A DNA stretch of 16,342 nucleotides from an uncultured Collinsella sp. (lineage in GTDB: Bacteria > Actinomycetota > Coriobacteriia > Coriobacteriales > Coriobacteriaceae). The notes below the pieces were generated by a model that worked only from the letters and a program-made list of their open reading frames with translations, was not told the DNA's origin and did not search any database. Every line of letters begins with the position of its first letter. Within the stretch, counting starts at the first letter, position 1. A program made the position numbers and the translations under genes. Positions 5,952-13,989 of this stretch are shown one piece after another. The stretch spans positions 1-16,342 of the forward strand of contig URVK01000013.1 of NCBI GenBank assembly GCA_900551305.1, in the 5' to 3' direction.

Positions 5952-6752
5952 GTGGGATTTCGCGACGTTAAGCGTTCAAAGAGCGCAAAAGACACGCGTA
6001 TCATTGCAATCATCAATCAAAAAGGCGGCGTCGGTAAGTCAACGACGGCTGTAAACCTTGCAGCAGCACTGGGTGAGCAGGGTCGTAAGACACTGATTGT
6101 CGATTTTGATCCGCAGGGAAACAGCACCAGTGGATTCGGAATTGAAAAAGAAGACCTTGATCACTGCATCTATGATGCATTGTTGAATGATGTGCCGGCA
6201 GAATCACTTGTTCTTGATACAAATTGCAAAAAGGTATTCGTAATTCCAGCTACAATTCAGCTTGCAGGCGCCGAAATTGAGCTCGTAAGCGCAATTGCAC
6301 GTGAAACCCGCCTCAAAGATTTGCTTGAGCCGATTCAGGACGAGTTCGATTTTATTTTCATTGACTGTCCTCCTTCGCTCGGCCTGCTTACTATCAACGC
6401 TTTGACCGCAGCAGACAGCGTTTTGATTCCGATCCAGTGCGAATATTACGCACTCGAGGGCGTTACGAAGCTGCTTGAGTCAATGAAGATGGTCAAATCA
6501 AGGCTGAACAAGGGCTTAGACACCTATGGTGTGCTTATGACCATGTATGACTCGCGTACTTCACTATCGAATCAGGTTGTTGAGGAGGTTCAATCGTACT
6601 TTGGTGATAAGGCGTTTAAGACGCTAATCCCCCGTACGGTTAAAATCTCCGAAGCTCCGTCTTTTGGGGAACCGGTAATTACCTATGCACCTCAAAATAA
6701 GGGTGCAAAAGCATATATGAACCTTGCAAAAGAGGTGATCAAGCGTGCCTAG
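5952..6752 (+). CDS. parA: Chromosome partitioning ATPase ParA (Soj)
   Basis: ParA is a Walker-type ATPase that binds DNA non-specifically when ATP-bound and moves ParB-parS complexes to separate replicated origins; in several bacteria it also acts on DnaA. The 266 residues show the deviant Walker A KGGVGKST (24-31) with its signature lysine, Walker A' region DFDPQGN (51-57) and Walker B FIFIDCPPSLGLLTINAL. The GTG start at 5952 has AGGAGGG (5941-5947) 4 bases upstream. A start a few codons later is not needed: the short basic N-terminal extension is normal. The stop overlaps the parB start by 8 bases, so the two are coupled. The three parS sites lie immediately upstream. Confidence 0.96.
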   Translation: MGFRDVKRSKSAKDTRIIAIINQKGGVGKSTTAVNLAAALGEQGRKTLIVDFDPQGNSTSGFGIEKEDLDHCIYDALLNDVPAESLVLDTNCKKVFVIPATIQLAGAEIELVSAIARETRLKDLLEPIQDEFDFIFIDCPPSLGLLTINALTAADSVLIPIQCEYYALEGVTKLLESMKMVKSRLNKGLDTYGVLMTMYDSRTSLSNQVVEEVQSYFGDKAFKTLIPRTVKISEAPSFGEPVITYAPQNKGAKAYMNLAKEVIKRA

Positions 6753-7650
6753 TGTAAAGAAACGTGGCGGATTGGGACGTGGACTGAATGCTTTGGTTTC
6801 AGAGGCCGAGTATGAGACCGGCGGTTCGGCTTCATCGGCTTCAAATGCTCCATCTGAAACAAAACTACCTATTGAGGATATCGTTCCCAACCCTAATCAG
6901 CCGCGAATTCACTTTAACGAAACTGAACTTCGCGAGTTGAGCGAGTCAATCCAAGAACATGGCGTTTTGCAGCCGCTTTTGGTTCGCAAGCATGGAAACG
7001 GCTATGAGATCATCGCTGGTGAGCGTCGTTACCAGGCGTCAAAGCTTGCTGGCCTTGAAGAATTGCCAGTCATCATTAAAGAGGTAAATGATGAAGAGAT
7101 GCTGGCTCTTGCTCTTATCGAAAACCTTCAACGTTCAGATCTGAATCCCGTCGAAGAGGCTAAGGGCTATCGACAGCTCATCGATGCCAGCGGTATGACC
7201 CAGGAGGCATTGTCGAAGGCAGTAAGCAAGTCACGCTCTGCAATTACAAACTCACTGCGTCTTCTCGATCTCCCCGAAGTAGTTCAGCAGATGATTTTTG
7301 AGGGTAAACTTACTGCTGGTCATGCACGTGCGATTCTTGCAGTTCCCTATGAGGATGCTCGAATTCGACTTGCAGAGAAGGTTGTTGCAGAGGGCCTTTC
7401 CGTAAGAGCGACAGAAAATCTTGCTCCGTTGTTTTCTGCCGGAGAGACACCTAAGACGCCGAGGCCTGCAACCCCTCAGTCTTTTAAAAAGGCAGCCCGC
7501 GTGCTTCGTCAGGTTTTTAATACCAACGTGCGTGTGAAGAGCTCGCGTGGAAAGAATAAGATTGAGATTGAGTTTAAAGACGAGGAAGAGCTCTCTCGTA
7601 TTCTTGGCGAAATGATTCAGTTTGATCAAGGAGGCCAAGATGAGGAATAA
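6745..7650 (+). CDS. parB: Chromosome partitioning protein ParB (Spo0J)
   Basis: ParB is the CTP-binding clamp that loads at parS and spreads along DNA, forming the origin partition complex. The 301 residues contain the N-terminal ParA-stimulating motif GGLGRGLNAL (8-17), the CTPase/ParB core with GERRYQASKLAG (92-103) and ENLQRSDLNPVEEA (126-139), a helix-turn-helix (about 152-173) for parS recognition and a C-terminal dimerisation domain (about 250-295). The GTG start at 6745 lies within the last codons of parA and has AGAGGTG a few bases upstream. The 3' end overlaps the next small gene by 11 bases. Confidence 0.96.
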   Translation: MPSVKKRGGLGRGLNALVSEAEYETGGSASSASNAPSETKLPIEDIVPNPNQPRIHFNETELRELSESIQEHGVLQPLLVRKHGNGYEIIAGERRYQASKLAGLEELPVIIKEVNDEEMLALALIENLQRSDLNPVEEAKGYRQLIDASGMTQEALSKAVSKSRSAITNSLRLLDLPEVVQQMIFEGKLTAGHARAILAVPYEDARIRLAEKVVAEGLSVRATENLAPLFSAGETPKTPRPATPQSFKKAARVLRQVFNTNVRVKSSRGKNKIEIEFKDEEELSRILGEMIQFDQGGQDEE

Positions 7651-7894
7651 GATTATAGCTGCGATTGCATTGGCGACGACTGTCGCGGCTGGTGCCTTTG
7701 CTGGCTATAAGATCGCGTCAGACGATGAACTTCGAGGTCGTTTGCTTCGTAGTGCGCAAGATATTATCGATACATCCAAGAAGAAAATGGATGTTATGAC
7801 AGAAGGTGTTGCAATGCGTACTGCTCAGGTAACGAAGAATCCCAAGATTAATCAGGGTTGGGTCAGCAACCAATGGGAAAATGTAGGCTATTAG
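7640..7894 (+). CDS. Small membrane-anchored hypothetical protein
   Basis: I do not recognise a named family. The 84 residues begin MRNKIIAAIALATTVAAGAF, a single membrane anchor or signal-like segment (about 4-26). A charged, Lys- and Asp-rich helical region follows (about 30-60) and then a polar tail ending in WENVGY. The layout recalls small YtxH-type proteins, but this is only resemblance. ATG 7640 is chosen because AAGGAGG (7628-7634) lies 5 bases upstream. It overlaps the parB stop by 11 bases and ends just before the operon terminator, so it is the last gene of the rsmG/parAB unit. Its position suggests coregulation with parAB, not necessarily a partition role. Confidence 0.8.
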   Translation: MRNKIIAAIALATTVAAGAFAGYKIASDDELRGRLLRSAQDIIDTSKKKMDVMTEGVAMRTAQVTKNPKINQGWVSNQWENVGY

Positions 7895-7902
7895 GTACCT
7901 AA
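7891..7902. repeat. 12-bp perfect palindrome, copy 2 (TTAGGTACCTAA)
   Basis: This is identical to the palindrome at 4387-4398, with a shared extra C. It overlaps the stop codon of the small gene after parB and precedes the terminator by about 22 bases. Confidence 0.4.
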
Positions 7903-7924
7903 CGATTACTTAGCATATTGTGAT

Positions 7925-7964
7925 GGGTCCTTGTCTGATTCACGAGACAAGGACCCCTTATTTT
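7925..7964 (+). terminator. Intrinsic terminator of the parAB unit
   Basis: GGGTCCTTGTCT (7925-7936) pairs perfectly over 12 bases with AGACAAGGACCC (7945-7956), with an 8-base loop, followed by CTTATTTT. Confidence 0.9.
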
Positions 7965-8018
7965 GGCCGTAAAAATGGGACCAGTAGCAGCTGATTCAAA
8001 ATTAAGGTCAATAAATGA

Positions 8019-8055
8019 AACGACCCCGGTTGCATATCCTGCAACCGGGCTCGTT
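8019..8055 (-). terminator. Terminator of rlmN
   Basis: CCCGGTTGCA (8025-8034) pairs with TGCAACCGGG (8040-8049). The stem extends through AACGA/TCGTT (8019-8023, 8051-8055) after one mismatch. Read on the minus strand it is followed by TTCATTTAT, so it fits termination of leftward rlmN. Confidence 0.75.
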
Positions 8056-8058
8056 CGA

Positions 8059-8074
8059 TGTTTCACATGAAACG
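8059..8074. promoter_or_regulatory. Degenerate parS-like site
   Basis: TGTTTCACATGAAACG differs from the perfect parS at two of 16 positions, one of them in the central CACGTG. It lies between the rlmN stop and its terminator, about 2.1 kb from the main cluster. It may be a weak ParB site or a decayed one. Confidence 0.45.
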
Positions 8075-8091
8075 TTTTGGGTGCGACTCCC

Positions 8092-9144
8092 CTATGCGTT
8101 CTTCTGAACTTTGAAGCGCTGCTTCAGCTGTCCGCAAGCGGCGTCAATATCGTTACCACGGGAGTTACGAATCGTGGTCTCGATGCCACGGGACTCAAGG
8201 CGACGCTGAAGATCCTCAACCTTATGAATCGGCGACGGCTTGAGCGGGCTACCCTCGATGTCGTTAAGCTGAATGAGGTTAACGTGGCACAGCGTTCCCT
8301 CGCAGAAGTCGCAGAGCGCCTGCATTTCCGGATTCGTATCGTTGACGCCTTCGATCATGGCATACTCATAGGTTGGGCGGCGGCCGGTCTTCTCGGTGTA
8401 GAGCTGAAGCGCTTCGTGAAGGCGAAGCAGCGTGTACTTCTTAACACCGGGCATGAGCTTATTGCGCGTCGACTGGATGGCGGAATGCAGTGAAACAGCA
8501 AGCGTGAACTGCTCGGGGATGTCGGCAAATTTGCGAATACCGGGGATAACGCCACTGGTAGAGACGGTGAGGTGACGAGCGCCGATACCGATGCCATCGG
8601 GGTCGTTGAGGATTCGCAGCGCCTTGAGAACCTCGTCGTAGTTGGCAAACGGCTCGCCCTGGCCCATGAAGACAACGCTCGTGGCGCGCTCGCCAAAGTC
8701 GTTGGATACATGAAGTACCTGGTCGACGATCTCTTGAGCGGTCAGAGAGCGCTTGAGGCCGTTGAGACCGGTAGCGCAAAAGGCACAGCCCATGCCGCAG
8801 CCTGCCTGGGTGGAAACGCAGACGGAAAGCTTGTTACGACGGGGCATGCCGACAGTCTCGACGGAAACGCCGTCGTGGTATTCGAGCAGATACTTGCGCG
8901 AGCCATCTTTGGAAACCTGCTTGGTGAGTTCAGTGGGCGTGTCAAAGGCAAAAGCCTCTTTAAGCTGCTCGCGGAAAGCCTTGGGAATGTTGGTCATATC
9001 GTCAAACGAACAAACGTTCTTCTCGAAGACCCATTCGATGAGCTGCTTCGCGCGGAAGGCGGGCTGGCCAAGTTCGGCCACGAGCTCGCGAATATCGTTT
9101 TGGCTCAAGTCGCGAATGTCCTGAGATTTAGTCCTGGGATTCAT
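8092..9144 (-). CDS. rlmN: Dual-specificity 23S rRNA/tRNA adenine-C2 methyltransferase RlmN
   Basis: RlmN is a radical-SAM enzyme that makes 2-methyladenosine in 23S rRNA (A2503) and in some tRNAs. The 350-residue length is typical. The iron-sulfur motif is GCGMGCAFC with C116, C120 and C123 (C-x3-C-x2-C). By alignment to the E. coli protein, C109 and C337 correspond to the two mechanistic cysteines (C118 and the methyl-carrying C355). The GEP motif appears in FMGQGEPFANYDEV. ATG 9144 has AAAGGC 5 bases upstream. It is divergent from ddl and its terminator lies at 8019-8055. On the minus strand TATAAT (9213-9208) could serve as the -10 element, but I find no convincing -35. Confidence 0.96.
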   Translation of the reverse strand: MNPRTKSQDIRDLSQNDIRELVAELGQPAFRAKQLIEWVFEKNVCSFDDMTNIPKAFREQLKEAFAFDTPTELTKQVSKDGSRKYLLEYHDGVSVETVGMPRRNKLSVCVSTQAGCGMGCAFCATGLNGLKRSLTAQEIVDQVLHVSNDFGERATSVVFMGQGEPFANYDEVLKALRILNDPDGIGIGARHLTVSTSGVIPGIRKFADIPEQFTLAVSLHSAIQSTRNKLMPGVKKYTLLRLHEALQLYTEKTGRRPTYEYAMIEGVNDTNPEMQALCDFCEGTLCHVNLIQLNDIEGSPLKPSPIHKVEDLQRRLESRGIETTIRNSRGNDIDAACGQLKQRFKVQKNA

Positions 9145-9159
9145 GGAAGCCTTTCGATT

Positions 9160-9189
9160 TTGGGGAAACGTAGAGGGTATCGCTACAAT
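9160..9189 (+). promoter_or_regulatory. Candidate ddl promoter
   Basis: TTGGGG (9160-9165) and TACAAT (9184-9189) are 18 bases apart in the 85-base gap between divergent rlmN and ddl. The -10 is good; the -35 matches only at TTG. Confidence 0.35.
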
Positions 9190-9229
9190 ATGGTATCAGC
9201 TGCAGAAATTATAGAGGAGGAGTCTGCCC

Positions 9230-10195
9230 ATGCCGGGTAAAAGCCTAGAGAACATGCACGTAGCGGTCTTGGCGGGCGGTCATTCCGCCGAGCGCGAGAT
9301 CTCGCTCAATTCGGGAAAGAACGTCGTGGTTGCCTTGAAGGAGGCCGGCTACACTTCGGTGGAGCTGCTCGACACGGCTGCCGATGATTTTATGGTAACC
9401 ATGGCGACCGGCGGCTTTGACGTGGCGTTTATCGCCATGCACGGTGCCGGCGGCGAGGATGGCGCCATGCAGGGCGCCATGGAGACCCTGGGTATCCCCT
9501 ACACGGCCTCGGGCGTGCTTGCTAGCGCCTGCGGTGCCGACAAGGAGGTCTCTAAGCTCCTGTACGCCAAGGCGGGCATCCCCATTGCCCCCGGCCTCGC
9601 GCTCGAGATGGGCGATGAAGTCGATATCGATCGTATCGTCGAGGTTTGTGGCGAGCGCTGCTTTGTGAAGCCGGCCGTCAACGGTTCCAGCTATGGCATT
9701 TCCCTGGTCCATGAGCCCTCCGAGCTGCCCGCGGCAATCGCCAAGGCGTTTGAGTACGGCGACAAAGTGCTGGTCGAGAAGTGCATCGAGGGTACCGAGA
9801 TCACCGTCGGTGTATACGGCGAAGATGACGTGCGCGCTCTGCCGATTGTCGAGATTCGTAAGCCCGAGGACTGCGAGTTCTACGATCTGGACGTGAAGTA
9901 TGTCGACCCTACGGACATCCATCGCATTCCGGCGCAGATTTCACCCGAGAATTATGCTCGCGCTCAGGAGCTTGCCTGCGCCGCTCACAAGGCCCTCGGT
10001 TGCCTGGGTATCTCGCGCAGCGATTTTATCGTGAGCGAGGACGGCCCCGTTATCCTCGAGACCAATACCATTCCCGGCATGACCGATACGTCGCTGTATC
10101 CGGATGAGATCCGCCACACCGACGACATGACGTTCCCGCAGGTCTGTGACAGCCTGATCCGTATGGGCCTTCGTCGAGCGGGCATTGCATGCTAA
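9230..10195 (+). CDS. ddl: D-alanine--D-alanine ligase
   Basis: Ddl is an ATP-grasp enzyme joining two D-alanines for peptidoglycan precursor synthesis in the cytoplasm. The 321 residues carry the family motifs GGHSAEREISLNSG (16-29), HGAGGEDGAMQG (71-82), KPAVNGSSYGIS (147-158) and the metal-binding ETNTIPGMT near residue 278. The omega-loop reads FYDLDVKYVDP, keeping the KY tyrosine typical of D-Ala-D-Ala enzymes, so a D-Ala-D-Lac (Van-type) ligase is less likely. ATG 9230 follows a GGAGGAG ribosome site. The gene is divergent from rlmN and overlaps the next gene by 7 bases, so dinG is probably coupled to it. Confidence 0.95.
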   Translation: MPGKSLENMHVAVLAGGHSAEREISLNSGKNVVVALKEAGYTSVELLDTAADDFMVTMATGGFDVAFIAMHGAGGEDGAMQGAMETLGIPYTASGVLASACGADKEVSKLLYAKAGIPIAPGLALEMGDEVDIDRIVEVCGERCFVKPAVNGSSYGISLVHEPSELPAAIAKAFEYGDKVLVEKCIEGTEITVGVYGEDDVRALPIVEIRKPEDCEFYDLDVKYVDPTDIHRIPAQISPENYARAQELACAAHKALGCLGISRSDFIVSEDGPVILETNTIPGMTDTSLYPDEIRHTDDMTFPQVCDSLIRMGLRRAGIAC

Positions 10196-13075
10196 TCGAG
10201 GACGCGGTTTCGTCAGGAACGCCGCAGTTTGTCATCGACTCCTATGCCACGCTTGCCGAACGCGCCAAAACGCAGTCCTTCGGCCTCATCGAGGAAGATG
10301 TAATTGTCCTCGATACCGAGACCACAGGTCTCTCGGTGCAGGACAACGAGCTGATCGAGATCTCGGCGGCCCGTCTTTCGGGCCGCGAGATCGTCGACCG
10401 TTTCGATACCTTCGTGCATCCCAAGCAGCTGATTCCCGCCGAGATTACCGAGCTCACGAGCATTACAAATGCCGACGTGGCAGATGCCCCGTCGGCCGTT
10501 GAGGCTGTCGCCGCTCTCGCCGATTTTGTCGGTGGTTGCCCGGTGATCGCACATAACGCCACGTTCGACCGCTCGTTTATCGAGTCGGTCAAAGGCGGCG
10601 TCAACGTGAGCGATATTTGGATCGATTCGCTGGCGCTGTCGCGCATCGCGCTTCCGCGCCTGGCCTCGCACAAGCTGTCTTTTATGGCCGATCTGTTTGG
10701 CTGTGACTCGGTATCACACCGTGCCAATGCCGACGTCGACGCCCTGTGTGGCGTATGGCGCGTGTTGCTCGTGGCGCTCACCGACTTGCCCCAGGGCCTC
10801 ATGGCGCGCCTAGCCGACATGCATCCGGATGTGCCTTGGTCCTATCGTCCTATCTTCTCATTCTTGGCAGGGCAGAACCCTGGTTCTATCTTCTCTCTCA
10901 GCGCCGCTCGTACTGACGTTCTCAAGGCCGATCGCGCCGACGATCGGGTGGACGCCGACGAACTGCCGGTCCTCAAGATGCCGAGTCGTGAGGAGATTGA
11001 GGCAGACTATGCGCCAGGTGGCCTGGTCAATCGCATGTATCCCACTTACGAGCCGCGTGATGAGCAGATCGCGATGGCGCTCGAGGTCCGCGATGCGCTG
11101 GTCACGGGCACTCATCGTGTAATTGAGGCGGGCACAGGCGTCGGCAAATCGATGGCCTATCTGGTGCCTTTTGCCGAGGCAGCACGCCGTAACAACATCA
11201 CGGTTGGTATTGCGACCAAATCGAACAATCTTGCAGACCAGCTCATGTACCATGAGCTGCCAAAACTTGCCGAGCAACTGGACGGTGGTCTGTCATTTTG
11301 CGCTCTCAAGGGCTATGACCACTATCCGTGCCTGCGCAAGCTTGAGCGCATGAGCCGAGGCCAGGTCGAGATTACCACCAAGCGCGATCCGGCGGACACG
11401 CTCACGGCGGTCGCGGTCATTATGGCGTACGTCTGCCAATCAGCCGATGGCGACCTCGACTCGCTTGGCATTCGGTGGCGCAGCGTCAACCGCCCCGACT
11501 TTACGACGGCCTCGCGCGAGTGTGCTCGCCGCCTCTGCCCGTTTTTCCCTGATAAATGTTTGGTCCACGGCGCTCGCCGTCGTGCGGCGCATGCCGATGT
11601 GGTGGTCACCAACCATTCCCTGCTGTTCCGCAATGTTGCGGCCGAGGGCAGGATTTTGCCTCCGATTCGTCATTGGGTAATCGACGAGGCTCATTCTATC
11701 GAGCGCGAGGCGCGCCGTCAGTGGGCGCGCGTGGTGTCGGCGGACGAATCACGCGTTCTGTCTGAGCGCCTGGGTGGCTCGAGCACCGGTGCGCTAAGCC
11801 AGGTCTCCCGTGATTTGGCAACCTCCGAGGGCTCTACGCTCTATTTGGGCCTTACTGCCAAGGCGACGTCGACGGTTGCGCGCGCGAGCATGGCAATCGC
11901 CGACGTGTTCGATGGCGTTCGCGAGCTCGGCCGCCGTGCCCGTGGGGGTTATGACAATGCCAACCTATGGATTGGCCCCGAGCTGCGCGAATCTGACGAC
12001 TGGCATGATTTCTTACCGTCGGCCTACACTGCCATCGACGCATTGGAACAAGCTGACAAGAGCGTCGATGCGCTGGTGCAAGCCGTCGCCGCCGACAAGC
12101 CCGAGGTTGTTGTCGACCTGGGTGATATTTCGCGCCGCCTGCACGAGCTGGCCGAGAACCTCAAACTCATCATTGACGGCACCGATGAACACTACGTGTA
12201 TTCGCTGCAGGTCAATCGCAGGTTGCGCGCCGGCGGAGAGTCAATGACCGCAGAGCGCATCGACATTGGCGAGGCCTTGGCAACCGAGTGGCTGCCCGAG
12301 GTTCACACGGCTATCTTTGCCTCGGCGACCATGACGGTGTCCAAAAGCTTTGAACACTTTAACCACGCGGTCGGTCTCGATCGCATCGGTGCTTCAACAT
12401 CCTCGTCGCTGCACTTGGACTCGAGCTACGACTTCGATTCGAACATGGCTGTAGTCGTTGCGGGCGATATCCCCGATCCGCGCGATCGTGAGAGCTATCT
12501 TACAGCGCTCGAGCGCGTGCTGGTCGACGCCCATCTTGCCATGGGCGGATCGGTGCTCACACTGTTCACCAATCGGCGCGACATGGAAGACCTGTACGCC
12601 CGCGTTGAGCCTAAGATGGCCCGTGCGGGTCTGGAGCTCAACTGCCAGCAGCGCAACTCATCTCCTCGTCGCCTGCGCGACCGGTTTATCAACGAGCCGA
12701 CCTCGTCGCTTTTTGCCCTTAAGGCCTTCTGGGAGGGATTCGACGCCAGCGGCGAGACGCTGCGCTGCGTCATCATTCCCAAGCTGCCGTTCTCGAGTCC
12801 CACGGACCCGCTCTCGTGCGAGCGCAACCTGCGCGAAGACCGCGCTTGGGCGCGCTATTCGCTGCCCGAGGCGGTGCTCGAGGTCAAGCAGGCGCCTTAT
12901 CCGCTCGTCGACCGATTGCGGCGTGCTGATTCTGGCCGACCCGCGCCTGGTGACGAAGGGCTACGGAAAGAAGTTCTTAACGTCGCTGCCTACGAGCTCC
13001 TACCAGCGCATCGAATCGGCGCAGATCGGGCACTATCTGCAACTGTGGCGTGCACGCCACGAGCGGCGGCGCTAA
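10189..13075 (+). pseudogene. dinG: DinG-type exonuclease/iron-sulfur helicase, frameshifted in motif VI
   Basis: This is a fusion of a DEDDh 3'-5' exonuclease and an XPD/DinG superfamily 2 helicase. Exonuclease motifs are DTETTGL (42-48), AHNATFDRSF (121-130) and HRANADVDA (177-185). The helicase has Walker A GTGVGKS (315-321), a DEAH box (499-502) and four cysteines spaced like an iron-sulfur cluster: C381, C445, C450 and C457. At Q901 (12889-12891) the frame breaks. The family's motif VI Q-x-x-G-R-L-I-R continues in the next frame from CGC at 12893, through RLIRSSTDCGVLILADPR to a stop at 13075. About eight bases are missing compared with the expected Q-x-x-G-R spacing. If left unshifted, the frame runs on to 13119 as a nonsense tail. 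ATG 10189 overlaps the end of ddl. The gene is either truly inactivated or this is an assembly error. Confidence 0.9.
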
Positions 13076-13989
13076 AGCGGACAGACGAGGGTCTTTGCCA
13101 TATCGCACAGACGCTTTGACAGGGCGGGGTCATCCAAGATGCGGATGGCTCCGCCCGCTGCGATTACCTGGCTCAGTAGCCAACGCTCGGAGCCATAATG
13201 CACGGTTACCGTTGCCATGTCTGCCCCGCTGCGCTCGATTAGGGTGATGCCGGCCCAGTCCAGATGCTCCGCCATATCGAATGGCATCAAGAGCTTTGCG
13301 CTACGCTGCGTCCGAGCAAGGGAATCGTGGAGGGATGTGACGTCCGGTGCATGAGGCACGACGGAGTCTTCCGTCAAGGCGAGTCCCTCGATTTTATCCA
13401 TGCGATAGGTGCGCTGCTCATCGACCGCGATGTCCCAGGCAATCAGGTATGTTTGGTCGCCGTTTGCCGTAATGCGCAAGGGGTCGACCAGACGCTCACG
13501 TGGCCGTGCATCGTCCATCGAGCGATACGAGATGCGGCAGCGAACACCGTCCTGAATGGCGCAGCTCAGCTGCTGCCAGTGCGACCCGTGGTTGACGGTG
13601 TCAAAGACGCGCTGGTTATAGCCGAGCTCTTCGGGTAGAAGGGCATGTCGAATCCGAGCTGCCGTATGCGGCTCGATCCCCAACGATTCAAGTTCATGGT
13701 TGAGCACAGCGCCCTCGGCGGCACTCAAGCGCAGCGGTAGCACACGCCCGGCGTCACCGGTGAGGACCACACGCTCGCCGCGGCATTCGCAGATGATGCG
13801 CGCGCCCGATTCTCGGTTCGCGAGCGTCGAGACGATCTCGAGAATCTCGTCGAGCGATACCCCCGTGATGTCAAAGCGACTGCAAATCTCGGTTCGTGTC
13901 ATGCCGCTCTCGCCGGCGGCGTAGAGGGCCTCCATGATGTCGATGGCGCGCGAGAGTCTCTGCTCGCTGGTGAGTTTACGCACGGGCAT
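13072..13989 (-). CDS. WYL-domain transcriptional regulator (PafC-like)
   Basis: This is a DNA-binding regulator of the WYL family. The 305 residues carry an N-terminal winged-helix-like region (about 5-85), a middle WYL domain with RMDKIEGLAL after the core YLIAWDIA, and a C-terminal WCX-like extension ending in LCDMAKTLVCPL. The motif is YLIAW instead of the common WYL. In mycobacteria the PafB-PafC pair of WYL proteins activates DNA-damage genes; the tandem arrangement here is similar, but equivalence is inference. I chose ATG 13989, which overlaps the end of the upstream WYL gene by 14 bases. A TTG at 14010 is the alternative start, and AAAGGA sits between the two. It is convergent with dinG, and the two 3' ends overlap by a few bases. 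Confidence 0.85.
   Translation of the reverse strand: MPVRKLTSEQRLSRAIDIMEALYAAGESGMTRTEICSRFDITGVSLDEILEIVSTLANRESGARIICECRGERVVLTGDAGRVLPLRLSAAEGAVLNHELESLGIEPHTAARIRHALLPEELGYNQRVFDTVNHGSHWQQLSCAIQDGVRCRISYRSMDDARPRERLVDPLRITANGDQTYLIAWDIAVDEQRTYRMDKIEGLALTEDSVVPHAPDVTSLHDSLARTQRSAKLLMPFDMAEHLDWAGITLIERSGADMATVTVHYGSERWLLSQVIAAGGAIRILDDPALSKRLCDMAKTLVCPL

Noticed and set aside
8572..9240. Plus-strand open frame opposite rlmN
   Set aside because: It is a shadow of rlmN, whose radical-SAM cysteines and length are intact on the minus strand.
12893..13119. Unshifted C-terminus of the dinG frame
   Set aside because: Residues after Q901 show no DinG similarity, while the neighbouring frame carries the expected RLIRS and ILADPR motifs.
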